From assembly GCA_020632665.1 (NCBI GenBank), contig JACKFC010000001.1, positions 186,001 to 250,000 of the forward strand: a stretch of DNA of 64,000 bases, in the 5' to 3' direction. The translations under genes were made by a program, and so were the position numbers. The notes beneath the pieces are model-generated. The model was given only the letters and a program-made list of their open reading frames with translations, did not search any database and was not told where the DNA came from. The stretch is from Deltaproteobacteria bacterium. Lineage in GTDB: Bacteria; Myxococcota_A; UBA9042. The stretch's first letter is position 1. Each line of letters starts with the position of its first letter. This document shows, one piece after another, positions 26,960 through 36,054 of the stretch.

Positions 26960-28012
26960 ATGAGCAACCACCCCCGCGCCCCCTTCGCCCTGGTCCTCGC
27001 GCTGCTGATCGCGGCGATCTGTGTGAGCCCCGCAGTGGCTCAGCCCGTCGCCGACCGCACCGAACTCGAAGAGAAGAAGCGCATCCAAGAAGAGAAGCGC
27101 AAGCAAATCGAGAAGATGAAGGAAGAGGCGACGCGCGAGACGGCCGACCAGAAGGAAGCCCGCCTGCGCAGCGAGAAGAAGGTCGCCAACCAGCAGGCCG
27201 CGCTGGCGAAGGCGCAGGAAGCTCTGGCGGCAGCGTCCCGGCGGCAGAACAAGAAAGGCCAGGACCTGATGGCCGAGGCCTGGAAGCTCGACCCGGGCAA
27301 TATGGACTACCCGTTCAATACCGCGGCGTTCGCCGAGGCCAACAACGATCCCGAGATGGAGTTCTGGGCCTACTCGGGCTTCATGACGCTGGCGCTGAAC
27401 GAGCTGGTCGCGCTCGGCCCGAGCACCAGCGAATACAAGACGCAGATCGAAGATCGCGTACAGAAGGCGCGGACCCGGATGGACGCGGTCCGCAGCAAGG
27501 TCTCGTCCGGCATGGTCAGCCTCGAGGTGAACCCGAAGGATTGCGAGATCTACCTCGACGGCGCCTTCCTCGGCCGCGGCAAGGGCAAGATCGAGGCCCT
27601 GACCGGCAGCCGCGAGGTGCGCACCGATTGCCAGGGCTACAAGCCCTTCGTGCAGCAGATCAACGTCCGCGCCGGCGACGCCAATACCGCGCTGCTCCGG
27701 CCGCAGCCGATCGACTACTACGGCTACCTGATCTTCAACGTGAAGCCGGACGAAGAGGTCACGGTCTTCCTCGACGACGTCGAGGTCAGCAAGCGCGTCG
27801 GCGCCGAGCCGAACCCAGATGGCATGATCACCGGCACCGGCAGCAAGAAAGATCCGATCCGACTGCACGCACGCAAGTGGATCATCCGCTTCTACAAGAA
27901 AGGCTTCGACCGCTGGCATCGCCGCATCGAGATCCGCCGCGACCAGATCACCGTGGTCAACGCCGCCCTCGAGAAGCTGAGCGACACCGTCGAAGCATCC
28001 GGCAACGACTGA
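26960..28012 (+). CDS. Secreted coiled-coil / PEGA-domain protein
   Basis: The 350-residue protein has a clear signal peptide ending at AVAQ (about residue 29). A Lys/Glu-rich coiled coil (about 33-95) is followed by a helical segment resembling a TPR (about 95-165). PEGA-like beta repeats start near residue 175 (GMVSLEVNPKDCEIYLDGAFLGRG) and a second appears near 250 (GYLIFNVKPDEEVTVFLDDVEV). PEGA domains are surface-layer or peptidoglycan-associated beta modules. The gene starts six bases after the S41 protease stop, so the two are probably coexpressed. A role as partner or substrate of that protease is inference. Confidence 0.8.
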   Translation: MSNHPRAPFALVLALLIAAICVSPAVAQPVADRTELEEKKRIQEEKRKQIEKMKEEATRETADQKEARLRSEKKVANQQAALAKAQEALAAASRRQNKKGQDLMAEAWKLDPGNMDYPFNTAAFAEANNDPEMEFWAYSGFMTLALNELVALGPSTSEYKTQIEDRVQKARTRMDAVRSKVSSGMVSLEVNPKDCEIYLDGAFLGRGKGKIEALTGSREVRTDCQGYKPFVQQINVRAGDANTALLRPQPIDYYGYLIFNVKPDEEVTVFLDDVEVSKRVGAEPNPDGMITGTGSKKDPIRLHARKWIIRFYKKGFDRWHRRIEIRRDQITVVNAALEKLSDTVEASGND

Positions 28013-28070
28013 GCCGGCGGCACCGTCGCGGTGCAAACGCCCCACTCGATCGCAGCGCGTCCTGCCCACG

Positions 28071-28099
28071 CTCGACCCGGCGACGGCTTCTGCTAGCCT
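28071..28099 (+). promoter_or_regulatory. Candidate promoter of the repeat lipoprotein gene
   Basis: CTCGAC (28071-28076), 17 bases, then TAGCCT (28094-28099) in the context TGC-TAGCCT-G. This closely resembles the -10 region before the CarD-family gene. It lies 44 bases before the ATG. Confidence 0.4.
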
Positions 28100-28142
28100 G
28101 CCCGCCGCTGCGGCCACGGACCGTCGCGCGCGGGAGTCCTCG

Positions 28143-30845
28143 ATGCATCGCCCCCACCATGCCCTGCCCGCTCTGCTGCTGGCGTTGCTCGTGCTCGCCG
28201 GCGCGTGCTCGAGTGGCGAAGACTCCGGAACCCCCGGTGGCAGCGCTGATTCGGGTGGCGGCGGCGGCGGTGGCGGCGTGATCTTCGACGGCGCGGGCGG
28301 TGGCATCGGCACCGGCGACGTCGAGGCCGACTCCGGCGAGACCAGTGGCAACAGCGATACCGGCGGCGGCATCGACAAGGACGCGATCGAGCCGGGCACC
28401 TTCGGCTACCCCTGCCAGGAGAACCAGGACTGCGACTCGGGCCTGTGCATCCCGACCCCGGACGGCAAGGTCTGCACCAAGACCTGCGTGCAGGACTGCC
28501 CGGACGGCTTCAAGTGCAGCGCGGTGACCAACCCCGGCGGCGACATCACCTACCTCTGCGCGCCGCGCTTCGGCCAGCTCTGCGACCCTTGCAACAGCAA
28601 CGCCGACTGCAACAGCGAGGGCGACGTCGACAACGTCTGCGTCGCGTTCGGGCCCGACGGTAGCTTCTGCGGCGTCGCTTGCGGTGCCGGGCAATCGCCC
28701 TGCCCGAGCGGCACCGATTGCCAGACCGTGATCGACCCATCGAGCGGCAAATCGACCAAGCAATGCCTACCGACCAGCGGCGAGTGCACCTGCAGCCCCA
28801 AAGCCATCGCGCAATCGCTCGCGACCACCTGCACCAACAAGAACCTCTACGGCTCCTGCAGCGGCACCCGGCGCTGCGGCCCGACCGGCCTCGGCGCTTG
28901 CGAAGCGGCCGTCCCCGCGGCGGAGGAATGCAACGGCGTCGACGACGACTGCGACGGCCAGACCGACAACTTCGACGTCACCGCGAAATGCAAGAACACC
29001 AATGCGTTCGGCACCTGCACCGGGACGCTGACGGCGTGCGTCGACGGCAAGCCGAAGTGCGACGCGCCGACGCCGAAGCCCGAGGTCTGCAACGGCATCG
29101 ACGATGATTGCGACGGCGGCACCGATACCGACGTCGAGACCTGCGACGACGGCAACCCTTGCACCCAGGACCTCTGCAACAACTCGGGCGGCTGCAAATA
29201 CGAGCCCTTCAACGGACCGAAATGCGAGGACGGCAACGTCTGCACCGAGAACGACGTCTGCGCCCAGGGCAAATGCCAGGGCGGCCAGCCGCTCGCCTGC
29301 GACGACGGCGACCCGTGCAGCAAGGACGATTGCGCTCCAGCCAGCGGCTGCACGCACAGCCCGACGACCGAGGGCGTCTGCACCGACGACGGCAACCCCT
29401 GCACGCTCGACGTCTGCCAGGCCGGCAAATGCGTCCACGTCGGCGTCGACGACGGCGGGCCTTGCGTCGACGACGGCAACCCGTGCACCAGCGACGTCTG
29501 CCAGAAGGGCGCCTGCACGCACCCGAACGTGACCTTCACCGTGCCCTGCGCCGAGGACGGCAACGAGTGCACCGCCGACGTCTGCGACAAGGGCGGCTGC
29601 ACACACCAGCCGCTCGGCGCGGACAAGAGCTGCCTCGAGGATGGCGACGCCTGCACCAACGACGTCTGCATCCTCGGCAAGTGCAGCCACCCGCCGATCG
29701 CCAACGGTCAGCCCTGCCTCGACGACGGTGAGCCGTGCACGCTCGACGCCTGCCAAGGCGGCAAGTGCACCCACCCGGCGGACAACGGCAAGCCCTGCGC
29801 CGAAGACGGCAACCCCTGTACGCAGGACATCTGCCAGAGCGGCAAATGCAGCCACCCGGCCGCCGACAGCAAGCCCTGCGACGACGACAACAACCCGTGC
29901 AGCAAGGACATCTGCCAAGCGGGCGCGTGCAAGCATCCGGCCAATACCAACGCCAGCTGCGACGACGGCGACCCCTGCACGACGACCGACTATTGCGACC
30001 TGGGCAACGGCACGGGCGTCTGCAAGGGCATCAACCTGAAGAAGTGCGACGACGGCAATCCGTGCACCTACGATACCTGCACCAAGGGCCAGGGCTGCAC
30101 CTACAAAGCCGAGACGGGCAATTTCTGCAATGACGGCAACGTCTGCTCGACCGGCGACGTCTGCCAGAACGGCGTCTGCAAGGGCACCGGCGGCAAGAGC
30201 TGCGACGACGGCAATCCCTGCACCGACGACGGCTGCGACAGCGGCACCGGCGGCTGCAAGTTCACCGCCAACAGCCTGCCCTGCGCCGAGGACGGCAACC
30301 TCTGCACCGACGATATCTGCGCCGGCAAGACCTGCACCCACCCGAAGAAGGCCGACAAGGCGCCGTGTGCCGACGACGGCAACCCCTGCACCGACGGCAG
30401 CTGCTACAGCGGCGTCTGCAAGCAGGAGAGCAACAACAACGTCTGCAACGACGGCAACGCCTGCACCAGCAACGACAAATGCGTCGGTGGTGCGTGCAGC
30501 GGCACGGCCTTCAAGAACTGCGACGACGGCAACCCCTGCACCCAGGATTCGTGCGACCAATTCGGCCAGTGCACGCACAAGGCGCTCTACGACGTGAGCT
30601 GCAAGGCGTCCTCGGGTGAGTGCCCGACCGGCATCTGCCAGGGCGGCTCGTGCGTCAGCAAATCGGGTGTGCTCTGCCAGGCCAAGATCGACGTCGACCT
30701 CTGCTCGAGCGCCAAGGTGCCCGGCCAATGCTCGGCGAGCGGAAAATGCGTCGCGACCACGGTTCCGCCGGAGTATACGTGTCCGGGGTGCAACGGAATC
30801 TGCGTCAAATGCCTGATCTTCCAGTTCTGCGTCGCGCTCTTCTAG
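28143..30845 (+). CDS. Large cysteine-rich lipoprotein with 18 CxDGNPCTxDxC repeats and MopE-like motifs
   Basis: The 900-residue protein has a lipobox (LAGAC, near residue 22) and then a Gly/Ser/Asp-rich low-complexity linker to about residue 80. Cysteine-rich modules follow. Two MopE-like motifs are present, CNGVDDDCDG near residue 262 and CNGIDDDCDG near 318. From about 333 to 820 there are 18 repeats of roughly 26 residues with the pattern CxDGNPCTxDxCxxGxCxH. The repeats are common in myxobacterial surface proteins; MopE motifs are linked to copper or calcium binding. It should be a rigid, disulfide-bonded, calcium- or metal-binding surface lipoprotein. The C-terminus (YTCPGCNGICVKC) overlaps the next gene by 37 bases. 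Confidence 0.88.
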   Translation: MHRPHHALPALLLALLVLAGACSSGEDSGTPGGSADSGGGGGGGGVIFDGAGGGIGTGDVEADSGETSGNSDTGGGIDKDAIEPGTFGYPCQENQDCDSGLCIPTPDGKVCTKTCVQDCPDGFKCSAVTNPGGDITYLCAPRFGQLCDPCNSNADCNSEGDVDNVCVAFGPDGSFCGVACGAGQSPCPSGTDCQTVIDPSSGKSTKQCLPTSGECTCSPKAIAQSLATTCTNKNLYGSCSGTRRCGPTGLGACEAAVPAAEECNGVDDDCDGQTDNFDVTAKCKNTNAFGTCTGTLTACVDGKPKCDAPTPKPEVCNGIDDDCDGGTDTDVETCDDGNPCTQDLCNNSGGCKYEPFNGPKCEDGNVCTENDVCAQGKCQGGQPLACDDGDPCSKDDCAPASGCTHSPTTEGVCTDDGNPCTLDVCQAGKCVHVGVDDGGPCVDDGNPCTSDVCQKGACTHPNVTFTVPCAEDGNECTADVCDKGGCTHQPLGADKSCLEDGDACTNDVCILGKCSHPPIANGQPCLDDGEPCTLDACQGGKCTHPADNGKPCAEDGNPCTQDICQSGKCSHPAADSKPCDDDNNPCSKDICQAGACKHPANTNASCDDGDPCTTTDYCDLGNGTGVCKGINLKKCDDGNPCTYDTCTKGQGCTYKAETGNFCNDGNVCSTGDVCQNGVCKGTGGKSCDDGNPCTDDGCDSGTGGCKFTANSLPCAEDGNLCTDDICAGKTCTHPKKADKAPCADDGNPCTDGSCYSGVCKQESNNNVCNDGNACTSNDKCVGGACSGTAFKNCDDGNPCTQDSCDQFGQCTHKALYDVSCKASSGECPTGICQGGSCVSKSGVLCQAKIDVDLCSSAKVPGQCSASGKCVATTVPPEYTCPGCNGICVKCLIFQFCVALF

Positions 30846-31642
30846 CCTCTGCGCTGACGGCGCTCGTTGGCTGCGCGGCGGAGCGTGGGCGACCCGAGGC
30901 GTTCGTCTGCCAACCGGCCGCGACGGCGCGGCAGGCCGTGGGGTTGTTGGTCGCCGGTAGCGGCGCGGCGTTGCCCTTGGCGGAGGCGGCGCAGCTCGAG
31001 ATCGGCGAGCAGGCCGGGATCGCCTTGCGGATCGCCAGCAGCATAGGCTCGCGCGGCGCGCGGGAGGCGCTCGGCGCCGGAGATATCGATATCGCGCTGG
31101 CGGCCGAGCCGACCCTGCCGCAGACGCCGGGCGTGCGCTGGACCGCCGTCGCGCGGACCGACGTCGTGCTGGTGACGACGCGCCGCGGTGAGCTCGCGCC
31201 GCTCGACGAGCGGACCTTGGCCGCGGCGATCGCCTCGGCACCACCGCGTTGGTCGGACGGCAGGCCGATGCGGATCTTGCTCCGCCCGACGGACGACAGC
31301 GGCATGGTCGCGTTGGCACGGAGCCGGCCACGCCTGTACGCGGCGCTCGACGCGGCGCGCGAGGGCGAAGACGTCCAGATCCTCGACACCGACCAGGAGA
31401 TGGCCCGCGCCCTGCGCGCCACCACCGACGCCATCGGCCTGCTCGACCGCGGGATGCTGGGCTTGCTGCAGGTCCCGGCGTGGCCGATCGACGCCGGCGC
31501 GAGGGGGCCGAGTGCGCAGCGCGTCGTCGCCGTCGGCGTCCGGGTCGATGCTGGCGCGGAGGTGCGCAACGCCGCCGAGGCGCTGATCGCCGCGATGCGG
31601 ACCCGGGCCGAGCGGGAGGCGGGCTATGGCGCCCTCCGCTGA
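30809..31642 (+). CDS. Periplasmic substrate-binding-like lipoprotein
   Basis: The start at 30809, inside the end of the previous gene, gives a short signal with lipobox ALVGC (near residue 19); earlier in-frame starts read through the repeat gene and lack a signal. The 277-residue product resembles type II periplasmic binding proteins of the PstS / molybdate-tungstate kind: LLVAGSGAALPLAEA near the start, SRGAREALGAGDIDIALAAEP, then a hinge region and TTDAIGLLDRGML. No ABC permease is nearby. The gene overlaps a histidine kinase gene by 17 bases. This suggests that the binding protein senses a small ligand for the kinase rather than feeding a transporter. Confidence 0.78.
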   Translation: MPDLPVLRRALLASALTALVGCAAERGRPEAFVCQPAATARQAVGLLVAGSGAALPLAEAAQLEIGEQAGIALRIASSIGSRGAREALGAGDIDIALAAEPTLPQTPGVRWTAVARTDVVLVTTRRGELAPLDERTLAAAIASAPPRWSDGRPMRILLRPTDDSGMVALARSRPRLYAALDAAREGEDVQILDTDQEMARALRATTDAIGLLDRGMLGLLQVPAWPIDAGARGPSAQRVVAVGVRVDAGAEVRNAAEALIAAMRTRAEREAGYGALR

Positions 31643-32816
31643 ATCGGGCGCGGTCCGCCGCCTGCCGTGGCTCGCGGTGCTGGTCGGGCTGGCGATCGCC
31701 GTGCCGCCGCCGCTGCTGACCTGGGCAGCGAGCTGGCGCGGGCTCGGCGACCAGGCGCAATCGCTGGCATTCGCCGTTGCGACCGACCTCGAGACGGCAC
31801 GGCGCAACGAACCTCGGCTCTGGCGCTACACCGCACCGAAGCAGGTCGCGCGGACGATGCGCGGCCCGGCGGCGGTCGGCGTCCGGAGCGTGGAGGTCCT
31901 GGCCTGCGACGGCAGCAGCCTGCACCGCACCAGCCGGGCAGAGGGCGGCCGGGTCGGCCCTGCCGCCTTCGCCGCGGTGGGTGCGCCGGCGGCGCTGGGC
32001 TGGGTCCGGGTCGAGTTGGACGGCACGCCGGCGCTGCGGATGAGCGGGACGGTCGCCGTCTTCGCCGCGATCCTGGCGCTGCTGGCCGTGGCCTTGTTGT
32101 GGTTCGGCCCCTTCGCCCGGATCCGCGAAGAAGCCACCGCCCGCGCCGCCGAGGTCGAAGCCGCCGTGGCGCAGGTGCGCGCCTTGGGGCGGGCCAGCCT
32201 GCGGGCGGTCGAGGCAGAGCGGAACCGCATCGCGCGCGATCTGCACGACGACCTGGGCCAGCAGCTCACGGCGATCCGGCTCTCGCTCGAAGCCGACCCA
32301 CCCGAGCCAGCGGCCGTGGCGCGGGCGCGCGATCGCCTCGACGAGGCCAATACCGCGATGCGGGCGGTGGTCGCGGATCTGCGGCCGGCGGGGCTCTCGG
32401 AAGATCGCGTCGCCGGCACCCTCGACGCGGCCTGCAGCCGCTTCGAGGAGGCACACGGTGTGGCGGTCCTCTTCCGCCACGACGGACCGGAGCTGCACGA
32501 CGCGGTGATCGCCGCGGCCTTGCTGCGTGTCCTGCGCGAAGCGCTGCACAACGCCCGGCGCCACGGCGAGGCCGAAGAGATCGCCGTCCGCCTCGCGATC
32601 GACGACGACGAGCTGCGGCTGGCGATCCACGACGACGGCAGCGGTCTGCCCCCGGGCGTCGATCCGCTGGCGCTCGGCCGAGGGCTGGCCGGGCTGCGGC
32701 AACGATTGGCCTTGTTGGGTGGCGATTTGACCTTGGCCAGCCGCGATGGTGATGGTGTGCGGGTGCAAGCCCGGCTGCCAGCGGCGGCGCGGGCGGCACA
32801 CGGGAGCCGAGCATGA
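31626..32816 (+). CDS. NarL-type sensor histidine kinase
   Basis: The 396-residue protein has two membrane helices (about 13-33 and 141-160) that bracket a roughly 107-residue periplasmic sensor region. A HisKA_3 dimerisation domain has H207 in ERNRIARDLHDDLGQQ. A HATPase_c domain follows, with an N-box-like REALHNARRHG (304-314), G1 DDGSGLP (336-342) and GRGLAGLRQRL. It should autophosphorylate and pass phosphate to the response regulator encoded next. The coding sequence overlaps the binding-protein gene before it by 17 bases and the regulator gene after it by four (ATGA). Confidence 0.92.
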   Translation: MAPSAESGAVRRLPWLAVLVGLAIAVPPPLLTWAASWRGLGDQAQSLAFAVATDLETARRNEPRLWRYTAPKQVARTMRGPAAVGVRSVEVLACDGSSLHRTSRAEGGRVGPAAFAAVGAPAALGWVRVELDGTPALRMSGTVAVFAAILALLAVALLWFGPFARIREEATARAAEVEAAVAQVRALGRASLRAVEAERNRIARDLHDDLGQQLTAIRLSLEADPPEPAAVARARDRLDEANTAMRAVVADLRPAGLSEDRVAGTLDAACSRFEEAHGVAVLFRHDGPELHDAVIAAALLRVLREALHNARRHGEAEEIAVRLAIDDDELRLAIHDDGSGLPPGVDPLALGRGLAGLRQRLALLGGDLTLASRDGDGVRVQARLPAAARAAHGSRA

Positions 32817-33478
32817 GCAAGACGGGCACGATTCGCGTCGGCTTGGTCGACGACCACGCCATCCTGCGGGAGGGTCTCGGCATCGTGCTGGGCAACGCCG
32901 CGGATATCGAATTGGTCGGCGAGGCCGGGTCGGTCAGCGAAGCGCGGCAAGCGATCGGCGCGTGGGCGGCGGACGTCGTCCTGCTCGACCTCTCGCTCGG
33001 CGACGGCCACGGCAGCGAGCTGCTCGAGATCCAGGGGCCGCGCTACGTCGTCCTCTCGATGGTCGATGATCCCGGCACGGTCGCGCGGGTGCTGCGCGGC
33101 GGCGCGGCCGGCTACGTGCTCAAGGGGCGAGGCTCGGACCGGCTGCTGGCGGCGATCCGCGCCGCGCATCGCGGCGAAACCTGGCTCGACGAGGCGATCG
33201 CGGGCCACGTTCTGCGCGGCTTCCTCGGCGAGGCGACGGACCCCGCGCCCGAGGCCGATCCGCTCACGCCGCGGGAGCGCGAGATCGTCGCGTTCGTCGC
33301 GGCGGGTTGGACCAGTCGAGAGATCGCCGCCGAGCTCGGCGTCGCGACCAAGACGGTGCAGAACCATCGCAGCAACCTGCTCGACAAGCTGGGCCTGCGG
33401 ACCACGGCCGCGCTGGTGCGCTGGGCGCTGGACCGCGACCTCGCGAGTCCGCGCCGCCCGCCCGACGACAAGCGCTAG
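32813..33478 (+). CDS. NarL/LuxR-family response regulator
   Basis: The 221-residue regulator has a receiver domain (about 6-120) with acidic residues D13-D14, phosphoacceptor D59 (VVLLDLSLGDG) and a conserved Lys in YVLKGRG. A LuxR-type helix-turn-helix follows (about 145-207: LTPREREIVAFVAAGWTSREIAAELGVATKTVQNHRSNLLDKLG). It is the evident partner of the kinase encoded just upstream (ATGA overlap). Target genes are unknown; the TonB-dependent receptor gene begins 143 bases downstream and is a reasonable candidate. Confidence 0.93.
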   Translation: MSKTGTIRVGLVDDHAILREGLGIVLGNAADIELVGEAGSVSEARQAIGAWAADVVLLDLSLGDGHGSELLEIQGPRYVVLSMVDDPGTVARVLRGGAAGYVLKGRGSDRLLAAIRAAHRGETWLDEAIAGHVLRGFLGEATDPAPEADPLTPREREIVAFVAAGWTSREIAAELGVATKTVQNHRSNLLDKLGLRTTAALVRWALDRDLASPRRPPDDKR

Positions 33479-33562
33479 CGCCCCCGGACAGGACCGGCGG
33501 ACCGGGAAGTTCTCCCGCGCCTTTCCGGGCACTGGGCCCATATGACATCTGGTTGCCAACGG

Positions 33563-33568
33563 TATACT
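33563..33568 (+). promoter_or_regulatory. Candidate -10 element before the TonB-dependent receptor gene
   Basis: TATACT is a near-consensus -10 in otherwise GC-rich DNA, 53 bases before the ATG at 33622. No good -35 lies 16-18 bases upstream, which would fit activator-dependent transcription. Confidence 0.35.
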
Positions 33569-33621
33569 GCGGGCCCCTCAGCGGCACCGCGGCAGCGGAC
33601 CGTGCTCCTCGGAGTCTCCCG

Positions 33622-35919
33622 ATGTTCGGACGGACGCGTCTCTCGCGCATGTGTGCGCTCCTGCCCGCAGCGACCTTGCTCGTGCTCGCCTGCCCCGCTC
33701 TGGCCCAGCCCGGCCCGGACGGCGACGGCGCCGGGGAGCCATCGCCCGCCTACGGAGCGCCACACGACGCCGAAGCCGCAGCCGAGACCACCGATCCGAT
33801 CGTGGTGGCGCCGCGCCGCAGCGGCCAGCCGCGCTTCGAGGCGCCGGCGAGCGTCGAGCGGGTCGACGGTCGCCGCGGGCGAGAGATGGGCGCACGCACC
33901 GCGCCAGAGATGCTCGAAGAGTCCACCGGCGTCGCGGTGCAGGCGACCAACCGGGGCGCCGGCGCGCCGATCCTGCGCGGCCTGATCGGCCCCTCGAACC
34001 TGCTCGTGGTCGACGGCCTGCGCTACCACCAATCGACCTGGCGCACGGGCCCGAACCAATACCTGGCCACGCTCGACCCCTCGACCTTCGGCGCGATCGA
34101 GGTCGTCCTCGGCCCGGCGAGCGTCACCTACGGCTCGGGCGCGATGGGCGGCGTGCTCGCCGTGGTGCCGCTGCAGCTGCCCAAGGGCGACGGCTACGGC
34201 GCGCAGGCGTCGTTGCGCCTCAGCAGCGCCGACCTCGCGACCGAGGCCTGGGGTCAAGCGTCCTACCGCAAAGGCGCGCTCGGTGTGACGCTCGGCGGCG
34301 GCTACCGGCGCTTCGGTGAGCTGCGGACCGGCGGCGGCGAGACCGCGCCGATCAGCGACTTCGGTCAGGTCGGATATACGCTGCGGCTCGGCTACGACCT
34401 CGGCAAGCGCACCGAGCTCCGCGTCTCCTGGCTCGGCAGCCGCATCGACGACGCCGGCCGCGCCGATCAGATCGACAAGGCCGATATGCGTTGGTACGAC
34501 AACGCCGACGATATGGGCTGGATCGAGCTGCGACACCGCGGCACCGGGATGCTGGACTCGGTGCGCGTCGCCGCGTCGATGCACCGCAGCGACGAGACCG
34601 TCGATCGGCTGCGCTGCAAGGTCAGCGACATCACAGCCGAGCGGGCGAGCTGCATCGAGGCCGGCCGGGCGATGCACGACGACGAGAGCGTCGCCCCGAG
34701 CGGCCCGCTGCAGCGACAGAATCAGAACCAGGACACGGTGCTCACCCTCGGCGGCCTGCTGCAGGCCTCGCTGAAGCCGCTGGCCGGCGCCCGCCGCGAC
34801 GACCTGCTGCTCGACGTCGGCGGCGAGCTGTGGAGCGACGGCGTCGGCGTCTCGACCGCGCGCGAGCGCCGGACGGACAAGGACGATTGGACGTGGGCCG
34901 ACGCGTCGCGCGGCAACTTCTCCGAGGGCTCGCGCTGGACCGAGCTCGGCGCCTTCGCCCGCGCCGAGTACAAGCTGACCAAGATCGGCGGGGGCACGCT
35001 CTGGCTCGACGCCGGTGGCCGCTTCGCGCATTTCCGCGCCCACGCCGGCGACGTCCCGGGCCTGGGCGATATCGACTACGTCGCCTCGGGCGCGGTCGGC
35101 TCCGGCGCGCTGCGCCTGCTGATGCCGACGTGGATGGCCTACGCCTCGTTCGCCCAGGGCTTCCGCGCGCCGAACCTGCAGGAGACCACGACGCTCGGCG
35201 ATACCGGCAGCACCTTCGAGGTGCCCAACGCCGACCTCGGCCCCGAGCGCAGCAATAGCGTCGAGCTCGGCGCGCGGACGCGGCTGGCCCGCCTCGAGCT
35301 GCACGGCGCGCTCTGGTACAGCCAGCTCACCGACGCGATCGATTCACGCGAGGTGCCGGCGTCGGAATTCGGCGATTTCGGCATCGACGCCGGCGCGATC
35401 GGCAGCAAGCCGGTGCGCCAGCGGATCAACGCCGCCGGGGCGACGCTCTTCGGCGCCCAGCTGGCCGGCACGCTGCGCTTGGGCGCGCTCTCGCCGTGGG
35501 CGCGGCTGGCGTGGATGCAGGGCGACGTCGAGCAGGACGACGGCAGCACCGTGCCCTACCGCCGGATTCCAGCGCTCTCCGGTGCGGCCGGCCTGCGTTG
35601 GGAGCAGGGCGACCTGCGGATCGAGGCGTTCACGCGCTTCGCCGCGACGCAAGATCGCCTCCACCCCTCGGACGAGAGCGATCTACGCATCTGCGCCGAC
35701 CCCGATGCCCCCGGCAAGACCTACAAGGACGGCGGCGCGAGCTGCCCGGGTACGCCCGGTTGGGCCGACGTCGGGCTGCGCGCGGGCTACCGCTTCAGCC
35801 GCAACCTCCGGCTCGACGCCGTCGCGCGGAACCTGCTCGACCAGAACTACCGGGTCCACGGATCGGGTTTCGACGCGCCCGGTATCGGCGGCTCGCTGGC
35901 CGTCTCCGGCCGCTTCTGA
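33622..35919 (+). CDS. TonB-dependent outer-membrane receptor
   Basis: The ATG at 33622 has GGAG seven bases upstream and gives a signal peptide ending at ALAQ (about 29); in-frame codons further upstream lack a signal. The 765-residue protein has a plug domain (about 45-165: APEMLEESTGVAVQATNRGAG, PILRGLIGPSNLLVVDGLR, GPASVTYGSGAMGGVL). A beta-barrel follows and ends in AVSGRF, with terminal Phe as expected for BAM-assembled proteins. A LYS-like barrel motif, FAQGFRAPNLQE, is present. It should import a chelated metal, vitamin or similar ligand with TonB energy. No siderophore genes are nearby, and the preceding two-component genes may regulate it. Confidence 0.93.
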   Translation: MFGRTRLSRMCALLPAATLLVLACPALAQPGPDGDGAGEPSPAYGAPHDAEAAAETTDPIVVAPRRSGQPRFEAPASVERVDGRRGREMGARTAPEMLEESTGVAVQATNRGAGAPILRGLIGPSNLLVVDGLRYHQSTWRTGPNQYLATLDPSTFGAIEVVLGPASVTYGSGAMGGVLAVVPLQLPKGDGYGAQASLRLSSADLATEAWGQASYRKGALGVTLGGGYRRFGELRTGGGETAPISDFGQVGYTLRLGYDLGKRTELRVSWLGSRIDDAGRADQIDKADMRWYDNADDMGWIELRHRGTGMLDSVRVAASMHRSDETVDRLRCKVSDITAERASCIEAGRAMHDDESVAPSGPLQRQNQNQDTVLTLGGLLQASLKPLAGARRDDLLLDVGGELWSDGVGVSTARERRTDKDDWTWADASRGNFSEGSRWTELGAFARAEYKLTKIGGGTLWLDAGGRFAHFRAHAGDVPGLGDIDYVASGAVGSGALRLLMPTWMAYASFAQGFRAPNLQETTTLGDTGSTFEVPNADLGPERSNSVELGARTRLARLELHGALWYSQLTDAIDSREVPASEFGDFGIDAGAIGSKPVRQRINAAGATLFGAQLAGTLRLGALSPWARLAWMQGDVEQDDGSTVPYRRIPALSGAAGLRWEQGDLRIEAFTRFAATQDRLHPSDESDLRICADPDAPGKTYKDGGASCPGTPGWADVGLRAGYRFSRNLRLDAVARNLLDQNYRVHGSGFDAPGIGGSLAVSGRF

Positions 35920-35989
35920 GATCGGAGAGGCGCTGCCAGACAGCAAGAAAAGCATCGGTTTTCCAAGGCTTGTCGCACGACGAGGCGGC

Positions 35990-36019
35990 TTGACACCCCG
36001 AATCGGGGCGCGGCATCCT
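35990..36019 (+). promoter_or_regulatory. Candidate promoter of the surface-sugar genes
   Basis: TTGACA (35990-35995) is followed after 18 bases by CATCCT (36014-36019). CCCCG-AAT-CGGGG in the spacer forms an inverted repeat that could be an operator. It lies 36 bases before the TTG start. Confidence 0.4.
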
Positions 36020-36054
36020 CCGCCGCCCGCGACGGGGGCCTGCAGGAGGGCGAT

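Noticed and set aside
24284..28399. A 1,371-codon minus-strand frame across the S41 protease and PEGA genes
   Set aside because: It has no family features, and the sense-strand genes carry intact catalytic motifs.
28767..32801. A 1,344-codon minus-strand frame rich in Val/Ala repeats opposite the cysteine repeats
   Set aside because: The apparent repeats are the mirror image of the cysteine-rich repeat DNA; no ribosome binding site or signal is present.
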